NCBI RefSeq assembly: GCF_012935325.2
Contig: NZ_JABBYG020000009.1
Location: forward strand, 186,001-250,000
DNA: 64,000 nucleotides
Origin: Paenibacillus sp. PL91
GTDB lineage: Bacteria; Bacillota; Bacilli; Paenibacillales; Paenibacillaceae
Direction of reading: 5' to 3'
The position numbers and the translations under genes are program-made. Below, in pieces: positions 35,511 to 43,960 of this stretch (positions are counted from its first letter, which is position 1; each line of letters starts with the position of its first letter). The notes under the pieces are model-generated. The model made no database searches. It was given only the letters and a program-made list of their open reading frames with translations, and was not told the origin of the DNA.

Positions 35511-36302
35511 TTACTTTTTATCAATGATAATGGCGCTGGAAGTTTCCGCATCCCATGTTACATTGGTGTCCAGTGCCTCGCTCAGAAAACGGAGCGGTAC
35601 TAGAACTCTGTTGCTTTTTACCTTGCCTGCAACATCAAGACTGACTGCTTTTCCATTAATCGTAGCGGTTTTGCTGCCAAGCGTCAGTTTAACCTCGACG
35701 CCGTCACGTGTTACGGTCACTGTTTTCGTTACGCTATCGTAGGCCACTACGGCGTTCAGCGACTCGGAGATCGCGCGGAACGGGATAAGCGTTCGACCGC
35801 TCTCTACTAGAGGGGATACTTCGAAACTTAGCGTTTTGCCATTTACGTAAACCTTGACTTTTTTATCGCCAAGCTTCACTTTTAGCTTGCTGAGCTTCTT
35901 ATACTCCACCACGTTAGTAGGGTCCTGCGAGACTAGCTCGGCTTGTACATCCACTGCAGCTTTTAGTTTTCCGTTCTTCTCCAAAGATGTGACGATTGCG
36001 GCAAAACTAGTGTCACTGTTCACATCAATGTTGTATTTTGTTTTAAGCAGCTCAGCAATTCTAGCGCCAGCCGGTTTATCTTTGACGTTCTCGTATGCAT
36101 TTTCAAGACCGTTCGAGCCATTGCCATAAACAGAACCGCTTACGGTATCATCTTTACTCTCCGCTTTGCCAGACGTTTTGTTTTCCTCTTGATTTTGCGT
36201 CTGTTTCTTCGTTTCCTTGCTGACCTCGTTCGGTGCTGCAAATGCAGTAGTGGCCATGAGACTGAGTGAAATGACACCAGCCCAAATCATAATTTTTTTC
36301 AT
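35511..36302 (-). CDS. Secreted protein with copper amine oxidase N-terminal-like domain
   Basis: A 263-residue exported protein. MKKIMIW and a hydrophobic core ending in TTAFA form a signal peptide (cleavage near residue 22). A Lys/Glu/Gln-rich low-complexity stretch follows (about residues 25-60), then a helical region and a C-terminal domain of the Cu_amine_oxidN1 type (about residues 150-263) with the marker phrases LIPFRAISESL and LVPLRFLSEAL. This domain is common on the cell wall of Paenibacillus and is not an oxidase by itself. The start at 36302 follows GGAGGG; the frame upstream is not coding. Role unknown, probably structural at the envelope. Confidence 0.85.
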   Translation of the reverse strand: MKKIMIWAGVISLSLMATTAFAAPNEVSKETKKQTQNQEENKTSGKAESKDDTVSGSVYGNGSNGLENAYENVKDKPAGARIAELLKTKYNIDVNSDTSFAAIVTSLEKNGKLKAAVDVQAELVSQDPTNVVEYKKLSKLKVKLGDKKVKVYVNGKTLSFEVSPLVESGRTLIPFRAISESLNAVVAYDSVTKTVTVTRDGVEVKLTLGSKTATINGKAVSLDVAGKVKSNRVLVPLRFLSEALDTNVTWDAETSSAIIIDKK

Positions 36303-36398
36303 TTTGTTCCCTCCGTGAGTATGTATTGTGTACATAACTAAATGTTCGGGGGGGCCATTTTTTTTGTGTGGGTACTAAAAATAAAGCCTATAAAAATC

Positions 36399-37274
36399 TT
36401 AATTCATATATTGTTTTCTAAACTTAGTCGGCGGCAGACCGATCTGGTGGGTGAAGCAATTCGAGAAGTAAGGGACGTTCTCAAACCCGACGTATTGGGC
36501 GATTTCGGCAATCGGCCATTCGGTCTTAAGCAGCAGAAGCTTAGCCTGCTCAAGCCGATATTTCGATAAGTAGTCGATCGGCGTCATGCCATAAACCTGC
36601 TTCATGCATCTCGTAATATAGTTATAGTGAAAATTGAGCGCTTCCGTCATCGTTTTGCTCGTCACTTCGGTACGGTAGTTGTTTTTAATATAAGCCTCTG
36701 TCTTCTCCGCTAGCGTGACAGATGGGCTTGTATAGCTGTCATTTTGCCGCAAGTCCATCATGCGCAGCAGCTCCTCGAAGGTCTGCTGCTGCGTCCAGAA
36801 GGCGCTTGACTGGCGCTCTCCTCCCGCTTTGTTAAGCGTTCGCAGCAAGCGATACGCTTGCTCGGGATAGGGGAGCGTCCATGCTTTTTGGAGATGGAGC
36901 GAATAGGGTGAAGTCAGGAATCGGTTGTAATGGGCGTCATGGCTGATGCTGGCGTGGTCGAGCCCAGACTGCTGCCACTCTCCTACGGCCAGAAAGTGAA
37001 CCCAGTAGAAAACAGTCCGCTCCTCCGCTGGTTTCACTGAATAGTGGGGACGGTCCGGAAGCAGCAGAAGCGTCTGCCCTTCGGTCAAGCTCCATTTCCG
37101 ATCTTCCTCGCCGATAAATAAACAGCCGGATTCTACGATAAGCAGATCAAATACGCCCAGCTGCTTCCGGTTCGGATGTTGATCTCCGGGTCTGTGAACG
37201 GTAACTCCGCTCTCCAAATAATAGGGCAGCGGAGGCGCGGCGAAATAGACATGATCAGGTGCTTCCAGCATCAT
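36399..37274 (-). CDS. AraC family transcriptional regulator
   Basis: A 291-residue regulator. A cupin-like sensor with LGVFDLLIVESGCLFIGEED and LLLLPDRPHYS occupies about residues 15-130. The C-terminal AraC domain (about residues 190-288) has ALNFHYNYITRCMKQVYGM and IAQYVGFENVPYFSNCFTHQIGLPPTKFR. GGAGGG lies seven bases before the ATG at 37274. It is divergent from the GH127 gene at 37425, its likely target, which suggests a response to L-arabinose-containing oligosaccharides. Confidence 0.9.
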   Translation of the reverse strand: MMLEAPDHVYFAAPPLPYYLESGVTVHRPGDQHPNRKQLGVFDLLIVESGCLFIGEEDRKWSLTEGQTLLLLPDRPHYSVKPAEERTVFYWVHFLAVGEWQQSGLDHASISHDAHYNRFLTSPYSLHLQKAWTLPYPEQAYRLLRTLNKAGGERQSSAFWTQQQTFEELLRMMDLRQNDSYTSPSVTLAEKTEAYIKNNYRTEVTSKTMTEALNFHYNYITRCMKQVYGMTPIDYLSKYRLEQAKLLLLKTEWPIAEIAQYVGFENVPYFSNCFTHQIGLPPTKFRKQYMN

Positions 37275-37424
37275 CCTTGCTCCCTCCAAGCTTGTGTGAA
37301 ATTTTATAAGAAATAAGTTATATCCATTCATATTTATGTTTTATTTTAACCCATACAATAGAAATCAGCAGCAGAAAGTTTAGCAGCATGAAGTTTAATA
37401 GAGGCGGAAGAGGTGCGATAAAAG

Positions 37425-39398
37425 ATGGGGCAAACTGTGAGCAAGGATAACGCGAAGCCGGTATCACTTAAGCAAGTTAAAATAAAGGATGATTTCTGGA
37501 ATTATTATATTAATCTAGTGAGGGACGTGGTCGTTCCTTATCAGTGGGATGCCATAAACGATCGTGTAGAGGGAGCAGAGCGAAGCGGGGCGGTTAGCAA
37601 CTTTAAGATCGCGGCTGGACTTGAAAAAGGTGATTTTTACGGCTTCGTGTTCCAAGATACCGACGTGGCAAAGTGGCTCGAGGCGGTAGGCTACCTGCTT
37701 GAAATGAAGCGGGATGAAGCGCTTGAGCAGGTTGCTGACGAGATGATCGACATTATCGGCAAGGCACAGCAGCCTGACGGATATTTGAATACGTTTTACA
37801 CCATCAAGGAACCCGGCAATAAATGGACCAATCTGACGGAGTGCCACGAGCTCTACTCTGCCGGGCATATGATCGAGGCGGGCGTTGCTTACTATAAAGC
37901 GACCGGCAAGCGGAAGTTGCTGGATATCGTATGCCGCATTGCGGATGATATCGCGGTCGTATTCGGCGATGGCCCTGATCAAATTGCCGGCTATGACGGC
38001 CATCAGGAGATCGAGCTTGCGCTGGTGAAGCTCTATGAAACGACTGGCAATCGCAAATATTTGGAACTCAGCAGCTACTTTATCGATAAGCGCGGACAGC
38101 AGCCTAGCTTCTTCGAGGCAGAGGCTGACCGCAGAGGCAGAACGACGCATTGGAGCAATAACAAAATCCATATCGACCCGGAATATTTTCAAGCCCATTT
38201 GCCTGTGCGCGAGCAGGAAGCTGCGGTCGGGCACGCCGTGCGCGTCGTGTACATGCTAGCGGGCATGGCCGATGTTGCGCGGGAGACGGGTGACGAGACG
38301 TTGATTGAAGCATGCCGCAGGCTGTGGGACAACATAGCCTCGAAGCAGATGTACATCACAGGCGGCATTGGTTCAATGGCTCATGGCGAGGCGTTCTCCT
38401 TCGACTACGATTTGCCAAATGATACGGTATATTCAGAGACATGCGCCTCGATCGGCCTGATCTTCTTCGCCCACAGAATGCTGCAGCTTGAGCCTAACAG
38501 CAGGTATGCGGATGTGATGGAGCGCGCATTGTTTAATACGGTTATCGCAGGCATGTCACGCGACGGCAGACATTTCTTCTATGTGAATCCGCTGGAGGTA
38601 ACGCCGGACGTATGCGACGGCAAAAATAAAAACTACAATCACGTGAAGCCGGTTCGCCAGGAATGGTTCGGGTGCGCTTGCTGTCCGCCGAATATCGCTC
38701 GGCTGCTAGCGTCTCTCGGTGAGTATTTGTACTCTACGAAAGGGAATACGATCTATTCGCATCTCTATATCGGCGGAGAAATGGAGCTTGCGTTAGGCGA
38801 TACAAAAATCAAGCTTAATCAGCAATCCAGCATGCCATGGGAAGGCACGGCACGCTACGAGGTGACGCTGGAGCAGCCGGCCTCGTTCGCATTGGCGCTG
38901 CGTATTCCGGACTGGTCCTCGCATGCATCGGTACTCGTTAACGGCGAGATATACCCAATCGCCAATCAAATCGTAGACGGTTATGCGCGTATCGATCGTC
39001 ACTGGACGTCCGGCGATGTCGTAGAGCTTTCGCTCGAGATGCCAATTCAGCGCGTTAGAAGCCATCCTTTGGTGAAGCAAAATGCCGGTAAGGTTGCGCT
39101 GCAGCGCGGGCCGCTCGTCTATTGCGTGGAGGAAGCCGATAACGGACCGCAGCTGGAGAAGCTGCATCTGCCGCAGCAAGCTAAGCTTGAAGCCTCCTAT
39201 GAAGAAAATCTGATTGGCGGCATTCAGGTGATCAAGGCGGAAGGGCTTAAGCTTCAATTTGAGCAGTGGGGCTCGCAGCTATATCGCTCTAATGCGGATG
39301 CCGACTTAGAGCCGGCGAGCCTTACCTTTATCCCTTATTATGCCTGGGCGAATCGAGGCAAAGGCGAAATGGCAGTTTGGGTAAAAGAGCGACTATAG
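37425..39398 (+). CDS. Glycoside hydrolase family 127, beta-L-arabinofuranosidase-like
   Basis: A 657-residue enzyme without signal peptide, so it should act on imported oligosaccharides. The (alpha/alpha)6 catalytic domain includes GYLNTFYT and the zinc/cysteine cluster CACCPPNIARLLAS (about residue 417), in which a cysteine is the nucleophile in characterised GH127 enzymes. A glutamate ligand is in YSETCASIG (about residue 343). C-terminal beta-sandwich domains follow. It would remove beta-L-arabinofuranose from plant glycoproteins or hemicellulose. GGAAGAGGTG precedes the ATG. It is divergent from an AraC regulator and has its own terminator, so it is a single-gene unit. Confidence 0.9.
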   Translation: MGQTVSKDNAKPVSLKQVKIKDDFWNYYINLVRDVVVPYQWDAINDRVEGAERSGAVSNFKIAAGLEKGDFYGFVFQDTDVAKWLEAVGYLLEMKRDEALEQVADEMIDIIGKAQQPDGYLNTFYTIKEPGNKWTNLTECHELYSAGHMIEAGVAYYKATGKRKLLDIVCRIADDIAVVFGDGPDQIAGYDGHQEIELALVKLYETTGNRKYLELSSYFIDKRGQQPSFFEAEADRRGRTTHWSNNKIHIDPEYFQAHLPVREQEAAVGHAVRVVYMLAGMADVARETGDETLIEACRRLWDNIASKQMYITGGIGSMAHGEAFSFDYDLPNDTVYSETCASIGLIFFAHRMLQLEPNSRYADVMERALFNTVIAGMSRDGRHFFYVNPLEVTPDVCDGKNKNYNHVKPVRQEWFGCACCPPNIARLLASLGEYLYSTKGNTIYSHLYIGGEMELALGDTKIKLNQQSSMPWEGTARYEVTLEQPASFALALRIPDWSSHASVLVNGEIYPIANQIVDGYARIDRHWTSGDVVELSLEMPIQRVRSHPLVKQNAGKVALQRGPLVYCVEEADNGPQLEKLHLPQQAKLEASYEENLIGGIQVIKAEGLKLQFEQWGSQLYRSNADADLEPASLTFIPYYAWANRGKGEMAVWVKERL

Positions 39399-39448
39399 GG
39401 AGCTTGGAATACTTTTATTTACAAAAATGAATATAAATATATGATACA

Positions 39449-39492
39449 GCGATCTCTTTCCGGAATTAATCCGGAGGGGATTGCTTTTTTTT
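39449..39492 (+). terminator. Terminator of the GH127 gene
   Basis: A stem GCGATC...TCCGG paired with CCGGA...ATTGC around AATTAAT is followed by eight T. Confidence 0.85.
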
Positions 39493-39503
39493 GTTGTTAA
39501 AAT

Positions 39504-39524
39504 CTATAGTTTATTGGGTTGACA
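39504..39524 (+). promoter_or_regulatory. Shared 21-bp box, copy 1, at the nif3-yesN-yesM promoter
   Basis: CTATAGTTTAT-T-GGGTTGACA matches copy 2 at 43870-43890 in 18 of 21 positions. Its end TTGACA (39519-39524) may be the -35; no good -10 is visible 17 bases on. A binding site for the adjacent YesN-type regulator is likely. Confidence 0.65.
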
Positions 39525-39600
39525 CTATACTTTTTGCATTGTGCAGATTTTTTATTGAAATTACAATTTAAATAATTAAACTTAGGAGTGGATACAAGCC

Positions 39601-40395
39601 ATGATAAACGTTCAGAATGTAATGGATGAGCTAACGGCGTCCGTTGATCCTATTGCAGCACATATAGATGGACTCAAGTTTGGACATCCCCAAACGGAAG
39701 TAAAAGGCATTGCCATTACGTTTATGGCGACCCAGCAAGTGCTTGAACAGGCAGTTAAGCTGGGGGCTAACTTCATCATTACGCATGAAGGGACGTTTTT
39801 CAGCCATCATGATCAGGTGGATTCGATGTATGAGGATGATCTTGTTTATAAGGCAAAGAAACGTTTTATTGAGGAAAATGGTTTAGCTATTTATCGCTTC
39901 CATGACTATTGGCACCGCTATCAGCCCGATGGCGTCATGGAGGGGCTTATTCATGCCTTGGATTGGCAAGAGCATGTCACGGAATATTTGCCGAGCGCCG
40001 CGCTCGCAACCATTCCCCCAATGAAGCTGGAGCAGGTAGTGGGCTATGTCAAAAAACAGCTGGGTCTGCGTTACGTTCGCATAGCAGGCGATTTATCGAT
40101 GAATTGCAGCCGCATCGGTCTGCTTGTTGGCTACAGAGGGGCTGGGCAAAACGCGATTCCTTTGTTCGCCAAGCATCAGGTAGATGTGATTCTTTATGGC
40201 GAGGGTCCGGAGTGGGAAACGCCGGAGTATGTGAGAGATGCCTTATATATCGGCAAACGCAATGCTCTTATTGTTCTCGGGCACTCGGAAAGCGAGCAGC
40301 CGGGCATGAAGCTGCTCGCTGATCGGCTCAGCTTGCGGTATCCTCATATTCCCGTACATTATATGCCTGTAGATTCCGTGTTTCGAATGGCATAA
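39601..40395 (+). CDS. Nif3-like dinuclear metal centre protein
   Basis: A 264-residue NIF3/YbgI family protein (PF01784 type). The metal-binding histidines and acidic residues are in ANFIITHEGTFF (about residue 61), AIYRFHDYWHR (about residue 103) and the C-terminal GHSESEQPGMK (about residue 229), the usual NIF3 pattern. The biochemical role of the family is unsettled. TAGGAGTGG precedes the ATG. The gene leads a unit with yesN-like and yesM-like genes (gap of 23 bases), an unusual partnership that suggests a link to carbohydrate sensing. No other evidence for function. Confidence 0.85.
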   Translation: MINVQNVMDELTASVDPIAAHIDGLKFGHPQTEVKGIAITFMATQQVLEQAVKLGANFIITHEGTFFSHHDQVDSMYEDDLVYKAKKRFIEENGLAIYRFHDYWHRYQPDGVMEGLIHALDWQEHVTEYLPSAALATIPPMKLEQVVGYVKKQLGLRYVRIAGDLSMNCSRIGLLVGYRGAGQNAIPLFAKHQVDVILYGEGPEWETPEYVRDALYIGKRNALIVLGHSESEQPGMKLLADRLSLRYPHIPVHYMPVDSVFRMA

Positions 40396-40418
40396 ATCGC
40401 TAATAGGAGGCAAAAACG

Positions 40419-41999
40419 ATGCATTTGCATAGTGCGATTTTGGTTGATGATGAATCATTTACCCGCAAAGGCCTAATGAAGCTGATTGATTGGGAAGCCT
40501 GCGGCTTTCGTATCGTAGGGGAAGCCGATAACGGCGAGGATGCGCTGGCGTTGATTAAGCGTGTTCAGCCCGATCTTGTCATAACGGACATACGTATGCC
40601 TGTCATTGACGGGCTTGAGTTGATTCGCATCGCCACGGCGGAAAATATCGCCAAGCCTTATTTTATCATTATAAGCGGATATAACGACTTCAACTATGCA
40701 CAGCAGGCGATGCGTTATGGCGTCCATGATTTCGTAGTGAAGCCTATTGATGAGATAGAATTCAGCGGTATTCTACGCCATTTGAACGATAAGCTGAGGC
40801 TTGAACAAGAGGAACAAGCGAAAAGCGATAGGCTGATGGGCGGCGAGATGATTAAATCTCTTATTCTTGGGGAAGCAAGCGAAACGTCCATTGCAGATTG
40901 GGAGCAGCGCTTGAGGCTAAGGAAGGCCGATCGCTTATATTATTTGTTCGCGGAGCTGAATGACAACCATAGCTGGCAGCCTCGAGAGGAAAAAATTTCG
41001 AACGCCCGATTCAAGGAGCTTGTTCAGCAGGAGCTTATGGGAATAACGGAAGCAGATCCGTCCATCTGTTTGCATGAGCATCGCAATCGTATAGGCATTC
41101 TGCTGCCCAGCTCTCTGCTGGCTTCTTATAATGGGGAGCTTGAGCGGTTTTTGGTTGCGTTTAGAGAGGCGCTGGGTGTTCATTTGGGCAAACGGGTGTT
41201 TCTTTATGCGGGTTCTCCCGTTCATAGTCTGTCAGACATTCGTGAATCCTACAAGGCTGCCAAGGAAGCATTGTTATATAAGTATGTAAATGAGAACACT
41301 CGTATCGTTATTTATGATCAGCTCCAAGCAGGGAAGCTGAATTACATCGGCTTTGATCCAGCTGAGTTCAATCGATTTATGGAACAAATGGAAGAGCTTC
41401 AGCTGGAATCCGTGAAAGCGGTTGTCGATAAATGGTTTTATGATTTTCGCGAGAACCGTTACGCTCCAGAGGCTGTGAAGATGAACATCCAGCAGTGCAT
41501 GATGGGCATTCTGAAGACCATCCGCAGCATGGAGGGGGACGAGCAAGCGCTGCTGACGCTCACGCCGCTGCTCGGCTGGCATGATATGAATCTGTCGCTG
41601 GGTGAATTGAAGCGGCTGTTTACGGCATTTATCGAGGAGAGCCAGCAGCATATTTCAGAGCTGAGAAGGGAACAGCAGAAGGGCGGCATTCAAAAAATCA
41701 AAAGCTATATCGAAGTTAATTTTTCGCAAAATATGAGCCTAAAGAGCATCGCCGCGCAATTTTACGTCAATCCCGTCTATTTGGGGCAATTGTTCAAAAA
41801 GACATACGGCGTCTATTTTAATGAGTTTCTGCTTCAGCTGCGGGTAAATGAAGCGAAAAAGCTGCTCCGTCAATCATGCACCATGCGCATCTATGAGATC
41901 GCGGAGAAGGTGGGCTTTAGCAACTCCGACTACTTTGTCACCCAATTCGAGAAGATCGAGCACATGACGCCTACCGAATACCGCAATAAGCTTTTGTAA
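40419..41999 (+). CDS. YesN-type response regulator (REC-AraC)
   Basis: A 526-residue two-component regulator. The receiver domain (about residues 5-125) has the acidic pair at DDE, the phospho-accepting Asp in VITDIRMPVIDG (about residue 57), and Lys in FVVKPID. A central helical region is followed by an AraC DNA-binding domain (about residues 425-526) with SLKSIAAQFYVNPVYLGQLFKK and IAEKVGFSNSDYFVTQFEK. AGGAGGC precedes the ATG. The YesM-type kinase follows. It is the best candidate to bind the 21-bp box before both this unit and the transporter operon. Confidence 0.94.
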   Translation: MHLHSAILVDDESFTRKGLMKLIDWEACGFRIVGEADNGEDALALIKRVQPDLVITDIRMPVIDGLELIRIATAENIAKPYFIIISGYNDFNYAQQAMRYGVHDFVVKPIDEIEFSGILRHLNDKLRLEQEEQAKSDRLMGGEMIKSLILGEASETSIADWEQRLRLRKADRLYYLFAELNDNHSWQPREEKISNARFKELVQQELMGITEADPSICLHEHRNRIGILLPSSLLASYNGELERFLVAFREALGVHLGKRVFLYAGSPVHSLSDIRESYKAAKEALLYKYVNENTRIVIYDQLQAGKLNYIGFDPAEFNRFMEQMEELQLESVKAVVDKWFYDFRENRYAPEAVKMNIQQCMMGILKTIRSMEGDEQALLTLTPLLGWHDMNLSLGELKRLFTAFIEESQQHISELRREQQKGGIQKIKSYIEVNFSQNMSLKSIAAQFYVNPVYLGQLFKKTYGVYFNEFLLQLRVNEAKKLLRQSCTMRIYEIAEKVGFSNSDYFVTQFEKIEHMTPTEYRNKLL

Positions 42000-42048
42000 G
42001 CTTGAGCATCAAAATGATCCGATTGCCGTGGAAAAGGGGACTGTTCGC

Positions 42049-43824
42049 GTGAAGCTGCATCTAAGTCTAAACAATGTTCGCCTTCGGAATAAAATGCTCA
42101 TCCTATATCTTTTTTCCGTGTTTCTCCCCATCGTATTAACGAATGTTATTTTCTATAATGTGACGACGGATAATGTGAAAAATCAACGCATGAAGGATAT
42201 TTCGCGAGCAGTGGAGCAGATCAACAATGAATTTCGGTCCGAGGTCGAGGATGCCGTTACGATTTCATCTGTCTTTTATACGGATTACAATTTAAATCAA
42301 ATTTTAGAAACCGACTATAAGGAGCCTGCTGCTTATATTGAGGCCTATGATACGTATTTCCGAAGAATTTTGAACAGCTACACCCCCGTATATACCTCGA
42401 TTCAAAGCATCAAAATTTACGTTGAAAATCCGACCATGCTGCATTCAGGCGGCATCGGTTATTTATCGAACGAAATGAAGCAGACGGATTGGTTTAAGCT
42501 GCTGAAAAAAAGGAACAATGCTTACCCTATTTTTATCCGGACACAGCAAGAGGACCGATTTTTGAAAAGCGATGAGAAGGTCGTTCAAGATACCTTCAGC
42601 ATCATTCGGGAAATGAATTATTTTGAATCAAAAAATAAATGGCAAAAGTTTTTGAAAATTGATTTGAAGACGAGCACCATTGAACAGATTTTCCGCAATC
42701 AAAACCTGCAGGGCAACATTTATTTAGTTGATGATAGAGGGATCATCGAGTATACGACAGACCCAGCGGTGGATTGGAGGAAAGAAGCGGTAGCTTATGA
42801 GGCACTTAAATTTCCTGCGGATTCGATCACCTTTGATACCGGGAATACCTATGTAAGCTATTTGGAGAACTGGCGCATTATCGGGACGATTTCGGAGGAA
42901 GAGGTGCTGAAGGACGTACGTCAATCACGGGAGTTTGTCATCGTTTTGGCATGCCTAAATATTTTTATCCCGACGCTCATTATTTTGTGGATTACGCGCT
43001 CCTTGCATGAGAGGCTGGTCCGGATTTTGCGGCATATGAAAAAAGTGAAAAACCAGCACTTCGATACGATCAAGCAAGGCGAATCCATGGATGAAATCGG
43101 ACAATTAACGAGTGAATTCAATCGGATGACGATCCAAGTGAAAAGCTTGATCGATGATGTGTATATCGCGGATATTCAGAAAAAATCATTAGAGCTCGAA
43201 CGAAGGAAAGCCCAGCTCAATGCGCTGCAAAGCCAGATCAACCCTCATTTCCTGTTTAATGCGCTAGAGACGATTCGGATGCGAAGCTTGATCAAGGACG
43301 AGACGGAGACGGCAAAGATCATTCATAATATGGCCAAAATATTCCGGACGTCGCTGACCTGGGGCAAGGACCGCGTAATGGTTAGCGAGGAAATGGAGTT
43401 CATTGTGTGTTTCCTGGAAATTCAGAAGTATCGGTTCGAGGATCGCATGAATTACCACATTCATATTGAGCCTTCTGCAAGAGATTGTATGGTGCCGAAA
43501 ATGATGTTTTTGCCCTTTGTTGAAAATGCGAGCATTCACGGCATTGAACCGCTGAGAAACGGCGGCAGAATTGTTGTGCAGGTTGAGCGCGAGGAGGACA
43601 TGCTGATCTTTTCGATCAACGATAACGGTATTGGAATGGACGAAGAGAAGGTGAAGCAATTTTACGGCTATTTGGAGAGCGATGAAGAGCTTGGAGAGAG
43701 AATTGGCGTTCAAAACGTCATTTACCGCTTGAAGCTGATCTATGGCGACCGCTTTCAGCTATTAATTAAGAGCTCGCCTGGACAAGGCACGTTTATTCAA
43801 GTCGTCGTTCCGGTTGAACCGTGA
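42049..43824 (+). CDS. YesM-type sensor histidine kinase
   Basis: A 591-residue membrane kinase. Two hydrophobic segments (about residues 18-38 and 295-315) bracket an extracellular sensor domain. A HAMP linker follows (LHERLVRILRHMKKV...), then the His_kinase motif LQSQINPHFLFNALETIRM (His about residue 399) and a HATPase domain with FVENASIHGIEP and NDNGIGMDEE. The GTG at 42049 is chosen over a GTG at 42028 because AAAAGGGGA precedes it at suitable distance. It should sense extracellular oligosaccharide, possibly through the binding protein encoded next, and phosphorylate the YesN-type regulator. Confidence 0.92.
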   Translation: MKLHLSLNNVRLRNKMLILYLFSVFLPIVLTNVIFYNVTTDNVKNQRMKDISRAVEQINNEFRSEVEDAVTISSVFYTDYNLNQILETDYKEPAAYIEAYDTYFRRILNSYTPVYTSIQSIKIYVENPTMLHSGGIGYLSNEMKQTDWFKLLKKRNNAYPIFIRTQQEDRFLKSDEKVVQDTFSIIREMNYFESKNKWQKFLKIDLKTSTIEQIFRNQNLQGNIYLVDDRGIIEYTTDPAVDWRKEAVAYEALKFPADSITFDTGNTYVSYLENWRIIGTISEEEVLKDVRQSREFVIVLACLNIFIPTLIILWITRSLHERLVRILRHMKKVKNQHFDTIKQGESMDEIGQLTSEFNRMTIQVKSLIDDVYIADIQKKSLELERRKAQLNALQSQINPHFLFNALETIRMRSLIKDETETAKIIHNMAKIFRTSLTWGKDRVMVSEEMEFIVCFLEIQKYRFEDRMNYHIHIEPSARDCMVPKMMFLPFVENASIHGIEPLRNGGRIVVQVEREEDMLIFSINDNGIGMDEEKVKQFYGYLESDEELGERIGVQNVIYRLKLIYGDRFQLLIKSSPGQGTFIQVVVPVEP

Positions 43825-43869
43825 AGGTGGCCGGCAAGCGATTAATGTATATGCTTTTTAAAGCACGAA

Positions 43870-43926
43870 CTATAGTTTATCGGGTAAACAAAGTTTTTAT
43901 TTTTACCTATAATGAAAGTGCTTACA
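43870..43926 (+). promoter_or_regulatory. Promoter of the aldouronate transport/hydrolysis operon with 21-bp box and cre-like site
   Basis: Copy 2 of the shared box (43870-43890, CTATAGTTTAT-C-GGGTAAACA) ends in a weak -35 TAAACA (43885-43890). After 17 bases comes a perfect -10 TATAAT (43908-43913). TGAAAGTGCTTACA (43913-43926) matches the CcpA cre consensus in 13 of 14 positions and overlaps the end of the -10. The weak -35 under an activator box and a cre on the start region imply induction by YesN and repression by CcpA. Confidence 0.75.
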
Positions 43927-43960
43927 AAATATATTCAGATTTGAAAGGGGCTAGAAAAAA

